This document shows, in pieces, positions 12,397 to 23,678 of a stretch of DNA of 64,000 nt. Position 1 is the stretch's first letter. Each line of letters begins with the position of its first letter. The stretch covers positions 186,001 to 250,000 of the forward strand of contig MOWL01000073.1 in the NCBI GenBank assembly GCA_002110485.1. The letters are read 5' to 3'. This DNA is from Emergomyces orientalis (Eukaryota; Ascomycota; Eurotiomycetes; Onygenales; Ajellomycetaceae). A model generated the notes under the pieces. The model ran no database searches. It saw only the letters and a program-made list of their open reading frames with translations, and had not been told where the DNA came from. The position numbers were made by a program, and so were the translations under genes.

Positions 12397-12705
12397 ATGG
12401 GGATGATAATGGTAATATGGTGGATCAGTGGATTCGGCTTGTGTTTTCTGAATTTTACAGTTATTGCTGTATGGGCACCTTTTCTAATGAGGAAACTAGG
12501 GTCTGAATCTTGTAATTAATTATTATTGCATTTTTGAATGAATTGGCAGCTAGGGGCGCCGGGTGGCAGAGCCTGAGTGCGCCGGAGCAAGGGGGGGTGT
12601 TGGATGGTGCTGTTAGGTGATACTAGGGCTACCCGGGTCACATGCCCCACACACACATATATATTTTAGCTAGTTAGGTAGTTCAATATGATCATACCTC
12701 TTGCG

Positions 12706-14283
12706 ATGAGCCATTCTGACAGGTATATCGCGATCACGCCGTCCTCTCTTCGCTCGGCGAAGAAGAGGCCTCTTTCTACCTCTGTAGCTTCCACAGGCTC
12801 CTCCCAAGAGCTCCCCCCGGCCCCAACCGACGCGCCCAGAGACGCGCCCCAGAAAGAACCATCCGCCACCGTACAACAGCAGGATAGGCCTGACACCGCC
12901 CCAAGCCTCCCCTCCTGGGAGGGACCTACTGCTACTGCTACCCCGATAGCTAAGAATCCTACAGATCTGACAGTCTACAAGCTAAGCATGCTTCTTGGCC
13001 ATGCAGAAAATGCATCCTCAATCACACTTGCTCAGATTCTTGAATACTGTAATCAGATCTCTGCACTAATTGAACTGACACTTCTTCTTTTTGAGACAGC
13101 TCACCTCATACAAGGCTCTGCACTAAGACAGGCCCTTGGCAATGGTATTGCTAAAGCTATTCAAGGACATACCTACCCTCAAAAAGACTCTTATCCTAAG
13201 ACATATGCCTCTTCCACCGCGCCAAAGAGACAATCTCTAGAAAAGCTCCCTCAAACTGTTCTCACAGTTGGACAATCAGACAAGAAACAGGTCATATGAG
13301 CCTCTAGGCTCATTCTTCAAGGATCCGCTGACAAACGCGTGATGATCAGACTAGCAGCAAATCACCCAGCTCAAGACTCAGACCCTCAAGCCATACGGGA
13401 AAGAGTCCGCGCTCTACTACCAGACCCTACCTGGATCACTGATGTCTGGCACTGCCTCTCAGGCATAACCCTAGCCACCTCCTCCCCAGCCAATGCCGCG
13501 GCCGTGCTCGAAAGAGCCAGTCAACTCAAGACCTCCATAGGAGACTGCCATGTTGAATGACAAGAGTCCTGGGTCACTTTTGTAGTTGACTCAATCAAAA
13601 AGTCTATCCATTGCTTCAATGAAGAGAATGTCTCTTCAATTCCAGTCACAGACAACATGCTTCTCTCTGAAATACGCGGAGCTGCACACCAGGCACCAAT
13701 CATGCAATGTAACTGGACAAGAAAATCTCTGGACCCTAATACCAAGAAAGGCTACGCCTGGGTTGAAGTCCAGGCCTCCGGAGCCCACCTCTTTCCAAAC
13801 AAACTACGCCTCTTTAGCCGTCCAGTAATGGTTAATAGAATTAAGAAGTCCCCTAAGATTCCATCCTGCAATAGATGCCATGGCTTCCACATGGAGAGGA
13901 ACTGCGCGCGCCCCTTACACTGTCAGACCTGCAGCAAACTTGCTCATCTAGGCGAATGCCAATCCCCACCTCAATGCTGCAACTGCTGCGGTCCTCACCC
14001 TTCCTCTAATATAGAGTGCCCTGCTAGACCAAAAGTAGCCTCAGGTCAACTAGAACATATCCCCCGTAGACAACTACACAATATTTATGAGGCAGGCAAG
14101 AATGCCTTCTCTCTATTACATCAACTCTCTATGCAAGAGAAGACTCATGAAACTGACTCTCTCACTCAAAGTCATTTCTCTTTGTCAGTCTCAAATACTG
14201 TTCTAAGCTCACAAGCTAATCAGACAGACTCTTCTACTCAAAGAAGTTCAAGCAATACCTTAAGCCAGAGCTTCTATCTATGA
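12706..14283 (+). pseudogene. LINE-B ORF1 (gag-like zinc-knuckle protein), two stops
   Basis: The start chosen is the ATG of MSHSDRYIAITP; the upstream ATG at 12688 lies in the target LTR. The Ser/Pro/Thr-rich N-terminus is followed by a helical middle region and a C-terminal zinc region beginning CNRCHGFHMERNC (about 13870), then CQTCSKLAHLGEC and CCNCCGPHPSSNIEC. TGA codons at 13297-13299 and 13558-13560 interrupt an otherwise open frame; flanking residues suggest former Trp. One frame otherwise serves the whole length of about 525 codons. The terminal TGA overlaps the ORF2 start as ATGA (14280-14283). Confidence 0.82.
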
Positions 14284-17200
14284 GTACCAGACCATACCAA
14301 AACTCTACACTGATCATTTTCCAAGTCAATGTAGACAAATAATTAAATGCTCATGATATTACCCTCTCACTTGCAGATGAGAAAGAGTGTGATATTATAG
14401 CAATTCAGAAATCATGAATTGTCAATAATCTCTCTACTCATCTCTCAAAAAGTCACTCTTTATATATTCACTTCACCTCTCTCTCCTCAAACTGGCCCAA
14501 ACGCCCCCGAGTTCTTCTATATATACACCGTGGCAGAGCCCTAGCACCCGTCCAAACCCTAACAGACATATTCAGAGACCTACTCTGTGTCTCTATTAAA
14601 ATCTCCAGATATAAAAGAGTCAATATCTACAATATCTATAATGCTTCTACCAGCTCTACAGACCCAGGCCAAGGTCTTCGGGACTTCCTTCATCTCTCTA
14701 CAGATTCCAACCCTGCTATTGCCCCATGGCTTGTTGTAGGAGACTTCAATATCAGGCACGCAGATTGAAACTCTACAACAGACTGCAGGCTGCAGAATGA
14801 AGAAGACCTACTCAATCTAACTCTCTCACAAGGTCTACAACTTCTAAACCCAGTGGACAGTCCCACTCACCAGAGAGGAGGAACTCTCGATCTATTCTTC
14901 TATCTAGCTGATGCAACCTGCTGGGTCGCTCCAGAGCTGCACTCCACCTCAGATCATGAGACTCTACTCACCTCTATAACTAATCTCCAAAACAGACCAA
15001 TAGCCGACAAGAAACCCAGCCTTGCAACATGCAATGTAGAATGCTTTCTACAGCTTCTCTCTCTGCTTACCTCTCTAACATCTCTGAATGTTGAGAAAGA
15101 GGCTCTAGACCTTGTTAAGTCTCTTCAACAGGCACTATTAGGCTCTTGCCCCTCCACACAGGGCGCTCAAGGCCACCGGGCCCCCTGGTGGACAGACACA
15201 GTTAGAGCTGCAAGACGCAACTTCCACCAGGCCCGCAGACTTGGCCCCTGCATTGAAGAACAACAACTCTTCCATAAAGAAATCAGAAAGATCAAGAAAG
15301 CCTGGAATTGAAAACAAATTGAAGAAGCATCATCTCTTCCAGAGATATATCAAATTGTCAAATGACACAAGTATCAATCTCAAGACCAATCCCCCCCACT
15401 AAAATGCACAGATGGGACTCTGGAGCAATCCGCCACAGGCAAAGCAGCCCTGCTCCGTGATACCCTTCTAGCTAGACAATTGAACGCGGAGGACATCCCC
15501 CCTGATACACCAGTTGTCTCAGAACAAGATATTCATTGGGCATCTATCACTAAAAATGAAGCCTTCTGTGCTACCTGCCAGACCCCTAGCACCTCTCCAG
15601 GTGCTGACAGGGTCCCGGCTAGATTTCTGAAAACTGTCTGGCCAGCCCTAGAAGAGTGCATCACACAACTCTTTCAAAACTGTATCAACAAAGGAATACA
15701 CCCGCAAGCCTTTAAAAAGGCAGAGATAGTTATTATATCAAAAACAGAAAAGCAGAACTGTACTCTTTCAAAATTCTATCACTCAATTGCACTCCTCTCT
15801 TGTCTTGAAAAAGGACTTGAATGCCTTCTTGCCAGATGACTCTCGTACCTCACTATACACTACCAGATTCTAGGAAAAAACCAATGTAGTGCAGTACAGC
15901 GTCGTTCAGCAACAGATCTTACCACAGCGCTGGCCTGTGATGTACAAGAACTCTGAAATTAGAAAAAACTTGCTGAAATCATAACACTAGATGTCAAAGG
16001 CGCCTTTGACAGGGTTCTGCGAAACCATCTAGTAACCCGACTTAGAGGGCAGGGCTGGCCCACCTGCATCATCAATTGAGTCAAATCCTTTCTTCTCCAA
16101 AGAATCGCTAGAATTTGACTAGACAACATTCAGTCAGACATCTTTTCTATTCTCTGTGGACTCTCACAGGGCTCTTCAGTCTCTTTAATTCTCTTTTTAC
16201 TCTATCTTGAGCCTCTCCTCCGGCTCTCCAAGGGCCGCTTTGGATACACCAATGACATAGCAATTCTAAAAAGCGGAAGAGATCTGGAAGCAGTAGAAGA
16301 TAAACTTCAAAATGCTCTAAGAAGCACACTGAACTGGGATAATGATAATGATATTCACTTTGACTTGGATAAAACAGAACTACAATATCTATATAGAAAA
16401 AGAATCTATACTGAATCTTCACTGCAAGTAGAAGATCGCACTATTACTTCAAATGACACTACCAGATGGCTTGGGATATTCTTTGACAGAAAACTACAAT
16501 TTAGAGAACACATTCACCGGGCCTGCATTAAAGTCAGAATAATCACTCAACATGTCAAATCTCTTAATGAGGTCTTCTTTGAAATCTCAACTCTTCTACT
16601 TAGACAGGCAGTTCAAGGCTGCGTCTTCAGCTCTCTATTTTATGGAACAGAAACATGGCTCTCTGAACACACATTCAAAGAGTCAGTCAACAAGATACAG
16701 ACCACCTTTAATCTAGCTGCAAGAGTGGTTCTTCCAGTCTACAAAACAACCCCGATCCCAGTCCTCCTTCGGGAATCCGGCTGGGGCCCTGCTTCAGCGT
16801 GGCTCGAACAAATACATAACAGGCTCACAGTTAGAGTAGCTGTCATGGACCCATCGCACCCTCTTCACAGAAGGTGGTCCACCTCTTGTTTTAAATGGAT
16901 CCGGAGAAACATCAAGATATCAACATGCTCTACAATAACCTTCTCACCGCCCTGGGAGCTTCTCTCAGAGGAAGACCGAACACGTAGGGCTCAGGAAATT
17001 GGCACAGTCAGATGAGAGAAAGGTCCCCCCTTCTTCAAGAACTGACTAAACAAGAATGTCTCCCCACTAGACATAGTAGTCTACTCAGACGGGTCAAAGA
17101 ACCCCACTGGACAGGCCGGTGGAGGCTACTGTCTATACCGCAGGCAGACCTCTCTCTCTACATTTGGTAAACTTCCACTAGGCTTCACCGCGGAAGTATA

Positions 17201-17950
17201 CGATGCAGAGGTTCTAGCTGCAGTGGCTGGTCTCCAAGCTGCAATACAACACCCTTTTGCCACTTTTGCCAGAAATATTATCATAGCTCTTGACAATGAA
17301 GAGGCAGCTCTCAGATTACACTCTCTTCTTTCTACAGATACATTGGCTGCCGCATTTAAGGAATTCCAGGACCTCCGGGACTCCTGGACGAGTTCCGCCT
17401 CTAACACAACTAGGCCCCGTCAGATTATCATCAGATGGTGCCCCAGCCATGCGGATATTGAAGGCAACAAAACAGCAGATAGATTAGTAAAACAGGCTAC
17501 ACTCATGAACTACACGCCCCAAGAAATGACTATTGCCCGGGCAAAGCTAGCCACGCGAGAGCTCTTTCAAACTGCTGTCAAGAAGTACTGGTTCTCTCTC
17601 CCAAAAAACCCATACCTCAGGCCTAAACCACCCATAGACATATGTCCCCCACCAGAGCTCTCCCTCCCCCGCCGGCATCTCGGCTCCCTACTCGTGGTGA
17701 GAACAGGCCATGGAGACTTCACCACCTATCATGAAAGATGGAACCATCAAGACACCCTTCTTACATGTGCCTGTGGACGCAAGAAAACACCAGAACATTT
17801 CTTCTTCTGCTGAAAAGGAAGAAGACTCAGTCAGTTTAACACATCATCTTCATCACTCTGCGCAAGCCCAAAAGAGACACTTAACTGGATACTTAGCACT
17901 AAAACAGAAGCAAAATTCTTTGCTAGCTGATGCTCAAAAACTTCCTTCTT
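14280..17950 (+). pseudogene. LINE-B ORF2 (endonuclease, reverse transcriptase, RNase H), broken
   Basis: Starts at the ATGA overlap. APE endonuclease: GDFNIRHADW near 14740 and STSDHETLL near 14945. Reverse transcriptase: about 15590-16300, with TLDVKGAFDRVL near 15990. Motif C is degraded near 16240 (GYTND). RNase H: 17068-17485 with YSDGSKN, DAEVLAA, ALDNEEAA and CPSHADIEGNKTADR, so all four acidic catalytic positions are visible. C-terminal Cys/His motif CACGRKKTPEHFFFC ends at 17813 before a TGA. Many stops are TGA in Trp positions. The ORF2 protein would nick target DNA and prime reverse transcription; this copy is defective. Confidence 0.85.
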
Positions 17951-18353
17951 CATCAAAATTCAACACTGATTCTAAATCTGTAATCACTCTTTCTATCTCT
18001 TCTCTATGTCATCTCTCTTCACTCACTCTTCTTCTTTCTGCTTCTACACTTATTATATCTCTTTCTCTATTACTTCTCTCCACACTCAGGCGACTACACT
18101 CGCTCAGGTCTTAACAACTCTGCTTTGAGGTCCCTTCAACCTCATATGTACTGGTGCTCCACCCCAGCTGCACCCCAATCAGAACCTCCAGGAAGGAGGA
18201 TAATGTGTAATATACAATACAGTAGGGCTTCGGCCAACTAGAACCCGTCAGGCAGTAGACTAGCTACTGCGCTGGCGCGCCTGATACCCCTAGGGAGGTT
18301 CTGTGGCCGAGGCGGTCTGCTTAGTCAGCCGCTTACATGTCTCCAGGCGTTAA

Positions 18354-18376
18354 ATAATTAATAATAATAATAATAA
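18354..18376 (+). repeat. TAA-type 3' tail of LINE-B
   Basis: TTAATAATAATAA-type tandem tail directly before the right TSD copy. This is the usual 3' terminus of I/Tad-type LINEs that lack a long poly-A tail. Confidence 0.85.
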
Positions 18377-18410
18377 TAGTTCAATATGATAGGCTTGATG
18401 CACTCTATGA

Positions 18411-18422
18411 GGTTATGAGGCC
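18411..18422 (+). other. Copia-2 primer-binding site (predicted initiator-Met tRNA half)
   Basis: GGTTATGAGGCC directly follows the LTR end CTCTATGA. It is complementary, apart from one extra G, to the anticodon arm CTCATAACC of initiator tRNA-Met. Drosophila copia is known to prime from a half-tRNA-iMet in this way. Equivalent sites flank the LTRs of Copia-1 and of the 24-kb TRIM-like element. Confidence 0.7.
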
Positions 18423-18484
18423 CTCTGTTTAATACACTGCGGTACTGCTATCTATTTCTCTTATACAGCTAGTTCTTGCCTCTC

Positions 18485-21400
18485 ATGGTGAACTTACAGT
18501 CAGGCAACAGTCCTGATCTTACGAGGGAAAATAAGCCGACTAGGCGAGCAGAATGTATGCCAGAGAATATTGAAAATGAGCCCTTTCCAACCCCCATTAC
18601 AGCCTGTAAATTGCCCGCAAGAGCTCCTTCGGAGGAGTCAAGTGCTGATTTCGAAGATCCAATGTCGGATATGTCGGATACGGGCTTAGATCGCGATGAA
18701 CCCACCCAGGAGGCTCAGGTTGAGCATGATGACTCCTTGAGCGCTGAGACCCGGGCGAGGTTGGAGATTGCGAGGTTGAAGAATGAAACAGCGCGGATTA
18801 AGGCTGGTGCTGGTGCGGGGGAGCTCGCAGGCGCCAATATGACGGCTTATTTGAAGGCCATTAAGGAGTTTCGGCTTCAGGTTCAACTTCTTGAAAAGCC
18901 AGTTCTGCTGCTGGGCTCCATGAACTATTTCATGTGGAGGGATGAGGTTCTTCTCACAGTGAAGGATTCAGAAACAGATGATATTTTGTTAAATAAGGAG
19001 CTGGCCCCGCCTGAGGGGGTCAGTGAGGACGTTGCGAAGCTCTGGAGGGAGTGGAATAGCTGGCTGTGTAATTATATGTGATCAGTGATTTCCGCACAGA
19101 CTAGAACTCATTTTACTATACCAAAGGAGAATCAATTGTCTGCCTATATACTGTGATCCATAGTAGAGGAGAACTTCACTGAACATCACATAGTTCATCA
19201 GTTTTGTCTTTTCAATGAGTTCCTGGGTATGACGGCTGAGTCTTGCGGGTCGGATTGTGCGTTTATTGAGCGTCTCTTAGCCGTACGAACTGAATATAAG
19301 CGATTAGATTTTTATATGCTGGATTCCATCTTCTTTGATTGATTGCTTGCAGGGATTCACAGTAGATGGGCCAATCTCATATGAAATAGAATGGATGATA
19401 TTGAAAAGAGTGGTGAAGATACTCTCCTGAAGGATGATTTTGTGGGTCTATGTTGTGATATTCTGCTTTGATTGCTCTCTGGCGACAGTTCCTCTTCTTC
19501 AAAGAACACAAAGGCGCCCGTAAATAATGCGGGTGAGAGCCCTGCTCCATCTGCATCAGGCAGGCCAAAATGCTCACATTGCGAGATTGTGGGCCATAAT
19601 GAGGAGAGCTGTTGGAAAAAGCACCCAGAGAAGTGTCCGTCAGGTTATTCTAATGGAAAAAGGCGTGGTGGCACCAAGAAGGATAAGAAGAAGGCCAATA
19701 TTGAGAATTCTTCCAAGAGCCCCGATGACGGCTCTGCTCCTGTACACAGTACGGTTGAGAAGGTGTTCCATGCTCATGAAATCATCTGTGATGATGATAT
19801 TGTGGATGAGTGAGTTCTGGACTCAGGGTCTGGCGCTCACGCAACACCACGCAAGGAGCTTGTTAAATGCCATTCAATGAGCTCCAATGTTAAATTGAAA
19901 ATGGCGGATGGGACCATTGTTCCAGCTGCGGCCGTTGGTACGGTTGAACTGGCGGTTGATGGGGCGGATGTGTGCCTGAAAGGTGTGCGATTTGCCCCTG
20001 AATTAGAAGCAAATATTGTGAGCTTTGGTAAATTAGTCCGCAAGGGCTATACATTCAAGCAATTGACATATGAAGAAGCTCACTCAATTATTATGACCTC
20101 TTCTGATTGAATGGTCAGCTTCACTGCTGTTTTGAATGAGAAAGATATCTATGTCATTGAAAAGTCTCTGCAAATCCAAGATTTGATTCAATTTGTCATG
20201 CCTAATGGTGATTTTCGGCCTGTAAATGCTGTGGATGACTCACTATTGGCTCTGCCATCAATGAATATAAAACCAGTAGAGCTCACGATGCTGCAATGGC
20301 ATTTGAAGCTGGGTCATCTTAACCACATGGATATAGCGAAGATGGCCGCGGATCCGCGCATGGGGATGAGGATAAAAGGCTCCAAGGCTCTGCCTTTTTG
20401 TAAAACCTGCGTGCAGGCTAAGATGGCTCGTCCTGCTTTTGAGCCCATGATTAGAAAAGTGAAGCCTGCTGCACAATTATTTATTGATCTTGCGGGCGGT
20501 GGGTGTACCTTATTCAATGAGGATGGCGTTCCCACGTATGGGGGGGCTGATTATTGGATGAGTATTACGGACGATGCCACGAGATATCGGTGGGCCATTT
20601 TAATGGCCACCAAGGGTGAAGCAACCGCGAAACTACAGGATTTTATAACAATGATTGAGACCACTGCACAGCGATGCATGGGCTCCTTGCACTGAGATGG
20701 TGGTGGAGAATTCAAGAGTGATGAATTAAAAGCTTTTTGTAAACAGCGAGGCATTGTCTATGAGACAACTACACCATATACCCCACAATCAAATGGTCCA
20801 GCGGAACGTGCGAACCGCATAATAATCAAAAGAACTAGAAGCTTGCTATTCAATAGCAGGCAGCCTAGGGACCTATGGGGTGAGGCCATGCAGACTGCTG
20901 TTATGTTGATCAATATGTCTCCCACCTCTACGAAGCTTTACGGGTGCAAGAAGGGGTCTCCGCTGACCCCCTTTGAAGCATGGATGGGGGTGCAGCCCAC
21001 GGCGAATTGGCTGCATAGATGGGGCTGCAAGGTCTACAAGAAGGATCTGCGAGTTACTAATAAGCTTGCAGATAGAATGGATGGGAAAGAATGAATCTTT
21101 GTGGGTTATCAGGGCCTTCATCAAGTTCGCATATGGGACCCTGATGCACGCAGGTTGGAGATAGCACAAGATGTGGTTTTTGATGAAGCTCTCATGAAGA
21201 ACATGTCATTCATTAATGCCGCTCTTCCGGCTCCTCATGAGCCAAATAACATACCGGATGAGCTCGATGTTTTGAATCCTGCGGATGGATGGCAGCACTG
21301 TCTCCTGCGGCGCCTGGCAAGGGAGCGGCCGCACATCATGAAGATGCTTGTCAATGGGGATCTGAAGGAGGCCATTGAGCCTATCTATCTTATAAACAGT

Positions 21401-23065
21401 GATGTTGATCTCCTTAATGAGTCTGACGAGCATGCTAATGATAATGGTGATGAACCTGTGCTTAGTACCCTTACGGACCGTCCCACGACCTTAGCGGAGG
21501 CTCGACGGAGCCCTGATTGGCATCATTGGCTCGAAGCAATGAGGAAGGAGGTCGATATGTTCAATCAAAAGAAAACATATGTTATTACTGAGTGGTCCCC
21601 GGATATGGATGTTCTTATGAGTAAATGGGTATATGACTGCAAATTAAATAATAAGGAAGAAACCATCTGCTTTCACACACAATGAGTGATTCATGGATTC
21701 CTTCAGCAGCAAGGAGCCCATTATATGAAGTCTTACACTGCCATTGTTTCTGATTTTATAATCAGAAGCCTATTCACGATCTCTACAGCTAGGGAATGGA
21801 AATTGAAGGCAATTGATTACGTGTCTGCATTTCTTAATGGCGTGCTGCCACAGGAAGAGATGATCTATATGCAGCTCCCAACAGGCATAAAACATGGCAG
21901 GGGCAATCTAGTTGGCCTGGTTCGCCAGAGCCTGTATGAGCTGAAGCAAGCTGCAAGAATGTGGTATTTTCTTGCCACTGAGCATCTCACTTCGATTGGT
22001 TTCCGCATATCACTGTATGACGGCGGATTTCTATATCACCCCATCCGTAAGGTGTATTTGACGCTGCATGTTGATGACTGCCGCATTACAGGGCTCAATG
22101 AGCATGATATTGACTGGGTACTCGATGAGATTGCGAAGCGTTTTGACACCAAAAGAATCAACAATGATAAGCCATACTTAGGTATGGAAATTGCGGGCTG
22201 TAATGGTGATTTACTGGTCATGCAAACACGCTATATTGATGAGATCCTTGATGATTTTGGCATGACTGCAATCAATCTGGCACCAACCCCCATGAATGCT
22301 GGCACAAAGCTCCAGTTCTCGCCGGATGAGGATAAGGGCCTTGATGATGATTTTATGGCTACATGATATTGTCAAGGGCTTGGGTCTCTTCAATATCTGG
22401 TTACAAGCACCAGACCAGATATAATGTGTGTGATAAATTATTTATCGCAATTCAATTCTCGCCCAAATAAGAAGTGCTGGGCTGCTTTGAAGCATGTTCT
22501 CTGCTATATGAAGAAGACTAGGACTACGGGCATTCTCTATAAGAGGAATATAGGGGACGAAGGGCTGGCTCCCATGGCCTACGCGGATTCAGATTGGGCG
22601 GGTGCAGACCCCCAATATAAATCGACTACGGGCTATATTATAATGATCAATGGAGCTCCCATATCATGGTGTTCGCAGCGGCAGATCTCTACGGCGAAGT
22701 CCACAACTGAAGCTGAGTATATTGCTGCTAGTGAAGCTGCGTGCGAGCTGATTTGGCTTAAAGATATGCTGCATGATGCAGGACTGCTTGAGAATGCAGA
22801 TGGCTATGTTCTTTCCAATAATCTGCATATTGATAATAAAGGTGCCATTGATCTAGCTAACGGCGAGTCTTTAACTAAGCGCTCGAGGCATATTGAAGTC
22901 CGCTACCATATATTACATGATCTAGTGACTAAAAAGGAGCTTCTTCTTTGGCACGTCAGCTCAATGGAGAATAAGGCGGATGGTTTTACGAAGCCGCTGC
23001 CTAGGCCCGCATTCAATGCTTTTGTGGCTAATCTTGGTTTGATTGGTTCGGGGGGATCTGCTTAA
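18485..23065 (+). pseudogene. Copia-2 gag-pol remnants
   Basis: Start is the ATG of MVNLQSGNSPD. Gag 18485-19081; zinc knuckle CSHCEIVGHNEESC (about 19570); protease active-site DSGSGAHA near 19820, preceded by a TGA for the usual Trp; integrase zinc region and core (20111-21094), including GGADYWMSITDDATRYR and TPYTPQSNGPAERAN; reverse transcriptase (about 21600-22370) with LYELKQAARMWY and LHVDDCRI; RNase H (22424-23065) with AYADSDWAG and STAKSTTEAEYIA. TGA codons at 20108-20110, 20693-20695, 21092-21094, 21683-21685 and 22364-22366 coincide with those in Copia-1. The protease motif is better preserved here than in Copia-1. A frame break lies between 19081 and 19472. Confidence 0.9.
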
Positions 23066-23200
23066 TGGCTTTAACTAAAAGTTAGTGCTTGATTTCGTGA
23101 TTTGATGCCTAAAAGTTTTGTACTTAGCTGCTATTTTGATTTTTGATGCCTATGGTGTGGCCTGTGTGCGTGCTCCTGGGGCGCCCTAGCATGGGGGGGT

Positions 23201-23301
23201 GTTAGGTGATACTAGGGCTACCCGGGTCACATGCCCCACACACACATATATATTTTAGCTAGTTAGGTAGTTCAATATGATAGGCTTGATGCACTCTATG
23301 A
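23201..23301 (+). repeat. 3' LTR of Copia-2
   Basis: Intact LTR from TGTTAGGTG to CTCTATGA, preceded by a run of G (polypurine tract) and followed by TSD GGTGC. It provides the uninterrupted reference for the split 5' LTR. Confidence 0.93.
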
Positions 23302-23306
23302 GGTGC

Positions 23307-23392
23307 TACGGCTACTGCAGTCACGTGCCCCCCAATCCTATTTAGTCGAAGCTCGCTAGCTAGATAATAACAATCAACAACCTCCTTCAACA
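23307..23392 (+). repeat. Second half of the outer TRIM 3' LTR
   Basis: Continues the 13-bp start at 12598-12610 after removal of Copia-2 and one TSD copy. It ends TTCAACA and is followed by TSD ATTTC. Confidence 0.85.
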
Positions 23393-23397
23393 ATTTC

Positions 23398-23588
23398 AAC
23401 CAATTTTAAACTATTACTTACTATTTAACTGTATTTAAGTATTATTTCCCTGAAATATCTATCTTCATATTGTTAATAATACTTCATAGAAAATTAACAA
23501 TCATTATAAAATATAACTTAATTAATTAAAGATAGTTCTTTACAAGTATTAGTAGTTCATGATGAAACATTCACTAAACCTCCCCGTG
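23398..23588. other. AT-rich spacer
   Basis: No gene seen. The sequence is AT-rich up to the start of the 16-bp minisatellite. Confidence 0.5.
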
Positions 23589-23678
23589 GCTAACCCTCAT
23601 CGCGGCCAACCCTCCTTGCAGCCAACCCTCATCGCGGCTAACTCTCGTCGCGGCCAACCCTTCTCACAGCCAACCCTT

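Larger units (their letters stand above)
12693..18376 (+). mobile_element. LINE-B: full-length Tad/I-like non-LTR retrotransposon with RNase H
   Basis: 5.7-kb element flanked by a 14-bp TSD, TAGTTCAATATGAT, at 12679-12692 and 18377-18390. It ends in a TAA repeat tail (about 18354-18376). It has ORF1 with zinc knuckles and ORF2 with APE endonuclease, reverse transcriptase, RNase H and a C-terminal Cys/His motif. It is a different family from LINE-A/C/D/E: ORF1 and ORF2 are only distantly alike and the RNase H is specific to this copy. It is inserted in the 5' LTR of Copia-2, so it is the youngest layer of the nest, yet already carries several TGA interruptions. Confidence 0.93.
12611..23301 (+). 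mobile_element. Copia-2: Ty1/Copia LTR retrotransposon, decayed, with LINE-B inserted in its 5' LTR
   Basis: Plus-strand element of the Copia-1 family, TSD GGTGC at 12606-12610 and 23302-23306. The 5' LTR is in two pieces, 12611-12692 and 18391-18410 (the segment up to 18390 repeats the LINE-B target). The primer-binding site GGTTATGAGGCC follows at 18411. The 3' LTR is intact at 23201-23301 after the polypurine tract. Without LINE-B the element is about 5.0 kb, like Copia-1. It sits inside the 3' LTR of the outer TRIM-like element. Confidence 0.93.
11784..23392 (+). mobile_element. TRIM-like Copia derivative, outermost layer of a nest (real length about 0.9 kb)
   Basis: Outer element with TSD ATTTC at 11779-11783 and 23393-23397. 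Its 5' LTR begins at 11784. Its 3' LTR begins at 12598 right after a G-rich polypurine tract, is interrupted after 13 bp by Copia-2, and resumes at 23307-23392. Between the LTRs lie about 0.7 kb: hairpin-rich tandem repeats, a poly-A tract and the last ~35 codons of a Copia RNase H. Most of gag-pol is missing, so it must depend on other elements. The 3' end of the 5' LTR differs from that of the 3' LTR after about 11853, suggesting rearrangement. The same LTR occurs as a solo copy at 47485-47576. Confidence 0.8.

Noticed and set aside
18240..18350. tRNA-like segment before the TAA tail of LINE-B
   Set aside because: No cloverleaf with matching acceptor and T arms could be drawn by eye. It is treated as LINE 3' UTR.
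1528..22366. TGA read as Trp (altered genetic code or stop readthrough)
   Set aside because: Host genes here (ERG9, DnaJ, acyl-CoA synthetase) use TGG for Trp and end normally, one with TGA. The TGA codons are confined to mobile elements, so mutation is the simpler explanation.
590..23301. Copia-1 and Copia-2 as terminal inverted repeats of one giant element
   Set aside because: Each has its own LTR pair and its own 5-bp TSD (GATTT, GGTGC). They are separate insertions in opposite orientation.
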